From Actinomycetota bacterium (GTDB lineage Bacteria > Actinomycetota > Acidimicrobiia > Spongiisociales > UBA11373), in assembly GCA_030688105.1 (NCBI GenBank), contig JAUYIV010000143.1, positions 1-8,523 on the forward strand: a stretch of DNA of 8,523 nt. The letters run 5' to 3'. Made by a program: the position numbers and the translations under genes. Under the pieces are notes generated by a model, which searched no databases, had not been told where the DNA came from, and saw only the letters and a list, made by a program, of their open reading frames with translations. Numbering within the stretch: position 1 is the stretch's first letter; each line of letters starts with the position of its first letter. Positions 6,192-8,523 of this stretch are shown here, piece by piece.

Positions 6192-7157
6192 CTACTCGCC
6201 GCTCCCCAGCCCGATCACGATCCGCACCTCTTCGATGCCCCTGCGCAGCTCGGTGATCAGGGCGGCGGCCTCGGTCTCGACTTCGCCGAGGACCCCCTCG
6301 ACCGCGGCCAGGGTCCCGTCGCGGGTGGCGTGCAGCTGAGCGACCAATGTGATTGCGGTGGGCCCGTTGTCCCGCCGCAGCGCCAGTAGGTAGCGGTCGA
6401 TCCAGGCCGGCAGTGTCGCCAGGGCCGCATCCACACTCTCCCGATAGGCGGCGTACTCTTCGTCCTCGTCGTCGAGATCCGTCGCAGCCGCTTCACTGGT
6501 GGCTTGCATCTCGGCGAGGGCCTTTGCGGCCGGATCGATCAGCTCGAGGGGGGCGGTGAAGGGCAGCAGCGGGATGTCGAGGATCTCCTGTGATGCGGCG
6601 CGATACCGCGCCGCGGTGGCGAGTCGCTCTGCGATCGAGTCGGCCGCGTCCGCCAGGACGATGAGCCGATGCCGCGCCGACCTCACGTCGGCCACGGGGC
6701 CCGCGGGGATGAATGGCAGGATCCCCGGAGGGCCGGGCCGGGCCACTTCGCGGAGCGCATCGGCAGCCTCGAGGAATTGGCCGGCGGCCACCGGGTCGGT
6801 CAGATTCGCCGCCGATTCCATGGCGTCGATGGCTGAGGCGAAGTCGTCGACGGCCAGGGCGTATCCAGCCAGCCGTTCCTCGGCCTCGTCGGCGGGCAGC
6901 AGGACGAAGAAGCGGGCGACGAGGAGCACGGTCACTCCGACGAGGAGTGCCCCGATGACGATCGGCCAGCGGTACTGACGGCGGGACGCCACCGCCGCGC
7001 CCAGGGGCCGAGGTTGCCAGTCGAAGTCGAGATCGGGGAGCAGCTCCTCGAGGGCTCCGGGCACCCCGGGACGTGCCGCGGTCGCCGGCGTGGTCTCCAG
7101 CATCGAGAGGATGGTTCTGCGGAACGCCACCCGCTCCGGCGTGTTGACACGGCTCAC
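6192..7157 (-). CDS. Unrecognised single-pass membrane protein
   Basis: I do not recognise a family. The likely start is GTG at 7157, preceded by GGAGG (complement of 7168-7172) with a 10-nt spacing; this gives 321 aa. A second GTG at 7130 and an ATG nine codons later are alternatives. The frame is open further upstream, but that part lies on dut. A basic, proline-containing cytoplasmic stretch (about 1-63) precedes one strong transmembrane helix at about 64-87 (RWPIVIGALLVGVTVLLVAR). The remaining 230 residues are Ala/Glu/Asp-rich and predicted mostly helical, with a PGPPGILPFIPAGPV break near 150, an acidic DLDDEDEEY segment and a helical C-terminus. The region after the helix would be extracytoplasmic. 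Composition and codon use resemble a real gene and match its neighbours. It converges on nrdR and diverges from dut. Function is unknown. Confidence 0.8.
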   Translation of the reverse strand: MSRVNTPERVAFRRTILSMLETTPATAARPGVPGALEELLPDLDFDWQPRPLGAAVASRRQYRWPIVIGALLVGVTVLLVARFFVLLPADEAEERLAGYALAVDDFASAIDAMESAANLTDPVAAGQFLEAADALREVARPGPPGILPFIPAGPVADVRSARHRLIVLADAADSIAERLATAARYRAASQEILDIPLLPFTAPLELIDPAAKALAEMQATSEAAATDLDDEDEEYAAYRESVDAALATLPAWIDRYLLALRRDNGPTAITLVAQLHATRDGTLAAVEGVLGEVETEAAALITELRRGIEEVRIVIGLGSGE

Positions 7158-7177
7158 GTCGCACGATCCTCCGTGGG

Positions 7178-7207
7178 CATAATCGACTTCATGCGCATCC
7201 CGCTCAA
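7178..7207. promoter_or_regulatory. Compact bidirectional promoter of dut and the membrane protein
   Basis: On the + strand, CATAAT (7178-7183) ends 7 nt before the dut ATG at 7191, so a leaderless dut mRNA is possible; no ribosome site precedes that ATG. On the - strand, GATTAT (complement of 7179-7184) lies 17 bp from TTGAGC (complement of 7202-7207) and would serve the membrane-protein gene, with its -35 inside dut. The two -10 boxes overlap on the same bases. The predicted - strand start (about 7172) leaves a leader that barely contains its GGAGG. Confidence 0.45.
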
Positions 7208-7619
7208 GCGATTGGACCCCGATCTTCCGCTCCCCGGTCATGCCCATCCCGGGGACGGTGGCATCGACCTCTACGCACGGGAGGCTTCGACCCTCGAGGC
7301 GGGGGAGCGCGCGATCGTACCGACGGGGATCGCGGTTGCCATCCCGGAGGGGCACGCCGGCCTCGTGACCCCCCGCTCCGGCCTCGCCGCCCGTTCCGGG
7401 ATTAGCGTGGTGAACGGGCCCGGTCTGGTCGATTCCGGCTATCGGGGCGAGCTCCAGGTGATCCTGGTGAATCTGGGCGCCGAAACGGTGCGAATCGCTC
7501 GCGGGGACCGCATCGCCCAGCTCGTCGTGGTGCCCGTCGTCACCCAGGAATTCCAGGTCGTGGACGAGCTCCCGGAATCGACGAGGGGTGAGGGAGGGTT
7601 CGGTTCCACGGGATCCTGA
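7191..7619 (+). CDS. dut: dUTP diphosphatase (trimeric dUTPase)
   Basis: Dut hydrolyses dUTP to dUMP and pyrophosphate, keeping uracil out of DNA and supplying dUMP for thymidylate synthesis. The product is 142 aa. All five motifs of the homotrimeric family are present in order: PGDGGIDLYA (20-29), PRSGLAARSG (61-70), NGPGLVDSGYRGE (75-87) with catalytic D81, RGDRIAQLVV (104-113) and the C-terminal phosphate-closing arm RGEGGFGSTGS (132-142). The start ATG at 7191 aligns MRIPLKRLDPDLPLPGHAH with actinobacterial homologues. A GTG at 7173 is in frame but would lie upstream of the best -10 box. It seems to lack the short extra loop that mycobacterial dUTPases carry before the last motif, judged from memory of that sequence. 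Confidence 0.97.
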   Translation: MRIPLKRLDPDLPLPGHAHPGDGGIDLYAREASTLEAGERAIVPTGIAVAIPEGHAGLVTPRSGLAARSGISVVNGPGLVDSGYRGELQVILVNLGAETVRIARGDRIAQLVVVPVVTQEFQVVDELPESTRGEGGFGSTGS

Positions 7620-7630
7620 CCGAAAAGGCC

Positions 7631-7642
7631 TCGTGATATATT
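7631..7642 (+). promoter_or_regulatory. Extended -10 promoter for the tRNA genes
   Basis: TGATATATT (7634-7642) gives an extended -10 (TG-N-TATATT) in an otherwise GC-rich region, predicting a start near 7650, about 64 nt upstream of tRNA-Gly. No clear -35 is visible at the normal distance. Confidence 0.5.
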
Positions 7643-7713
7643 GAACGGCCTTGAAGCGCACGACAGTGGGCTCACCCCGGGAAGGGATCAATGGCCCATT
7701 GGCGGCACTTTCA

Positions 7714-7786
7714 GCGGACGTAGCTCAGTTGGTAGAGCGTCACCTTGCCAAGGTGAAGGTCGCCGGTTCGAGACCGGTCGTCCGCT
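7714..7786 (+). tRNA. tRNA-Gly (anticodon GCC)
   Basis: The 73-nt gene folds as a full cloverleaf. The acceptor stem is GCGGACG/CGTCCGC. The D arm is GCTC-AGTTGGTA-GAGC. The anticodon stem TCACC/GGTGA closes the loop TTGCCAA, so the anticodon is GCC. The T stem GCCGG/CCGGT has one G-T pair and loop TTCGAGA. The discriminator base is T, as expected for tRNA-Gly. The CCA end is not encoded and must be added by a nucleotidyltransferase. Confidence 0.97.
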
Positions 7787-7789
7787 CCG

Positions 7790-7820
7790 GGGGCGGCATA
7801 CGGGTCGCCCCTTCCTCTTT
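7790..7820 (+). terminator. Rho-independent terminator after tRNA-Gly
   Basis: GGGGCGGC (7790-7797) pairs with GTCGCCCC (7804-7811) around a 6-nt loop, with one G-T pair. The T-rich TTCCTCTTT follows directly (7812-7820, six T of nine). It begins 4 bp after tRNA-Gly and is the best intrinsic-terminator match in the window. It implies that tRNA-Cys and tRNA-Val either depend on read-through or have their own promoter. Confidence 0.65.
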
Positions 7821-7828
7821 CAGCACGG

Positions 7829-7857
7829 CCCGGCATGGGGCTGGGGCCCCGACCGGG
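7829..7857 (+). other. Two-tier hairpin between tRNA-Gly and tRNA-Cys
   Basis: An outer stem CCCGG (7829-7833)/CCGGG (7853-7857) encloses an inner stem GGGGC (7837-7841)/GCCCC (7846-7850) with loop TGGG. The stems are separated by a small CAT/GA internal loop. It ends 12 nt before tRNA-Cys. It could be a second termination barrier or a processing signal for tRNA 5' maturation. Confidence 0.4.
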
Positions 7858-7869
7858 TCTGGCTGGCAC

Positions 7870-7940
7870 GGCGGCGTGGCCGAGTGGTTAGGCAAGGGTC
7901 TGCAAAACCCTGTACCCCGGTTCAATTCCGGGCGCCGCCT
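7870..7940 (+). tRNA. tRNA-Cys (anticodon GCA)
   Basis: The 71-nt cloverleaf has acceptor stem GGCGGCG/CGCCGCC. The D stem is GCC/GGC. The anticodon stem AGGGT/ACCCT carries loop CTGCAAA, so the anticodon is GCA. The T stem CCCGG/CCGGG has loop TTCAATT. The discriminator base is T, the identity element for cysteinyl-tRNA synthetase. CCA is not encoded. Confidence 0.96.
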
Positions 7941-7945
7941 CGAGG

Positions 7946-7970
7946 GTCGGGTCTACAGTCCCGCCCCGAC
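7946..7970 (+). other. Hairpin directly upstream of tRNA-Val
   Basis: GTCGGG (7946-7951) can pair with CCCGAC (7965-7970) across a 13-nt loop, filling most of the 30-nt spacer between tRNA-Cys and tRNA-Val and ending at the first base of tRNA-Val. It could mark the processing site of a Cys-Val co-transcript. Confidence 0.3.
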
Positions 7971-8042
7971 GGGCGCTTAGCTCAGCGGGAGAGCGCTTCC
8001 CTGACACGGAAGAGGTCACTGGTTCAATCCCAGTAGCGCCCA
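7971..8042 (+). tRNA. tRNA-Val (anticodon GAC)
   Basis: The 72-nt cloverleaf has acceptor stem GGGCGCT/AGCGCCC. The D arm is GCTC-AGCGGGA-GAGC. The anticodon stem CTTCC/GGAAG closes loop CTGACAC, so the anticodon is GAC. The T stem ACTGG/CCAGT has loop TTCAATC. The discriminator base is A, as is normal for tRNA-Val. CCA is not encoded. It lies 30 bp after tRNA-Cys, so the two are probably co-transcribed. Confidence 0.97.
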
Positions 8043-8281
8043 CGAGCCTGCCTTCAAGGGACCGGTCGGCGGACCTGCGAGTTGCAGAGGAGCGACCCGA
8101 GACCGACGGCGACCGCAGCCCCAACATGACTGCGGCACACACCCGCCCCGGCCGCGGTTGCTCCTCGCGTGCCATTCCGCGGAAACTCGATGGAGGGCGT
8201 CATCTAACCTCGACGACCTGCTGTCCTCGTACCGGTGGGCGACGGAGTCACGAGGTGGAATCTCATCAGTGAGGAGACTCG
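8043..8281. other. Intergenic region, no gene seen
   Basis: This 239-bp stretch follows tRNA-Val and precedes the decarboxylase gene. The only structure I find is a 6-bp hairpin, CCGCAG (8113-8118)/CTGCGG (8130-8135) with an 11-nt loop and no T-run, which might end the tRNA transcript. A promoter for the next gene should lie here, but I cannot point to a convincing -35/-10 pair. Confidence 0.4.
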
Positions 8282-8523
8282 ATGAATCAGTCCGACTGGG
8301 AGTCCGTCGTCGATACCGCCGCGCGGGCCTCGCTCGCCTATCTCCAGTCTCTACCCGAGCGGCGGGTGCAACCGTCGGTCGACCCGGAGCCGATCCGCCA
8401 TCTGTTCGATGCACCGCTCCCCGTCGGCGGCGAGGCCCCCGAGTCGTTGATTGCAGCCCTGGCCCGGGATCTCGAACCCTTCATCACGGCGCACGCCTCG
8501 GGCCGCTATTTCGGGTTCGTCAT
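8282..8523 (+). CDS. Group II PLP-dependent decarboxylase, 3'-truncated by window edge
   Basis: The visible 80 residues begin MNQSDWESVVDTAARASLAYL and include SLPERRVQP, FDAPLPVGG and ASGRYFGFV. These match the N-terminal part of the group II pyridoxal-5'-phosphate decarboxylase family (aromatic-L-amino-acid/glutamate/diaminobutyrate decarboxylase type), in which an N-terminal LxxLPERPVxP stretch and an SGRYFGFV-like motif precede the PLP domain. GAGGAG (8271-8276) lies 5 nt before the ATG. The catalytic lysine and substrate-determining residues are beyond the window, so the substrate cannot be told, and family members without decarboxylase activity cannot be excluded. It is a separate unit from the tRNA genes. 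Confidence 0.75.
   Translation, partial: MNQSDWESVVDTAARASLAYLQSLPERRVQPSVDPEPIRHLFDAPLPVGGEAPESLIAALARDLEPFITAHASGRYFGFV

Noticed and set aside
7144..7149. TTGACA as a -35 box for dut
   Set aside because: It is 28 bp from the CATAAT -10, too far, and no -10-like hexamer lies at 16-18 bp. It falls inside the first codons of the opposite gene and is probably chance.
7158..7691. Extension of the membrane-protein frame to 499 aa
   Set aside because: The extra 178 codons are antisense to dut, which has all five dUTPase motifs.
7641..8036. 131-codon open frame across the tRNA genes on the + strand
   Set aside because: It reads straight through three complete tRNA cloverleaves; tRNA genes of high GC often leave such frames open.

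Overview
This is a high-GC bacterial chromosome segment made mostly of housekeeping genes. It looks like a deep-branching actinobacterium, possibly Acidimicrobiia. Three things point that way: actinobacterial-type LexA boxes (CGAAC-N4-GTTCG), a gene set resembling the mycobacterial miaB-miaA-dapF / lexA-LysM-nrdR / dut neighbourhood, and an RNase Y gene, which mycobacteria lack. The lineage is inferred from gene content and order, not from a search.

Layout. (1) Positions 1-4312, + strand: the 3' part of rny, then miaB, miaA and dapF, tightly packed with overlapping stop and start codons. miaA appears to start at a CTG. (2) Positions 4290-4438: short, degenerate 7-bp tandem repeats at the dapF 3' end and in the gap before the convergent lexA. 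(3) Positions 4450-5580: an SOS control locus. lexA (- strand) is divergent from a small membrane-anchored LysM protein (+ strand), and the intergenic region holds three LexA-box-like palindromes. One of them exactly fills the spacer of a strong promoter for the LysM gene. This matches the lexA/yneA (Bacillus) and lexA/Rv2719c (Mycobacterium) arrangement, in which the LysM protein restrains division during DNA damage. (4) Positions 5619-6125: a probable terminator hairpin, then nrdR, the ribonucleotide reductase repressor. (5) Positions 6192-7619: an unrecognised single-pass membrane protein (- strand) divergent from dut (dUTPase, + strand). Their start regions share a compact AT-rich element that can be read as a -10 box on both strands. 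(6) Positions 7637-8042: tRNA-Gly(GCC), tRNA-Cys(GCA) and tRNA-Val(GAC), with a likely terminator after the first. (7) From 8282: the start of a group II PLP-dependent decarboxylase, cut by the window end.

Functionally, the first block covers RNA turnover, tRNA A37 modification and meso-diaminopimelate supply. The centre couples the DNA-damage response to cell division, with dNTP-pool genes (nrdR, dut) nearby. I see no mobile element, CRISPR array or clearly new multi-gene system. The most noteworthy points are the SOS promoter architecture, the CTG start of miaA, the heptamer repeats reaching into dapF, and the shared dut/membrane-protein promoter.
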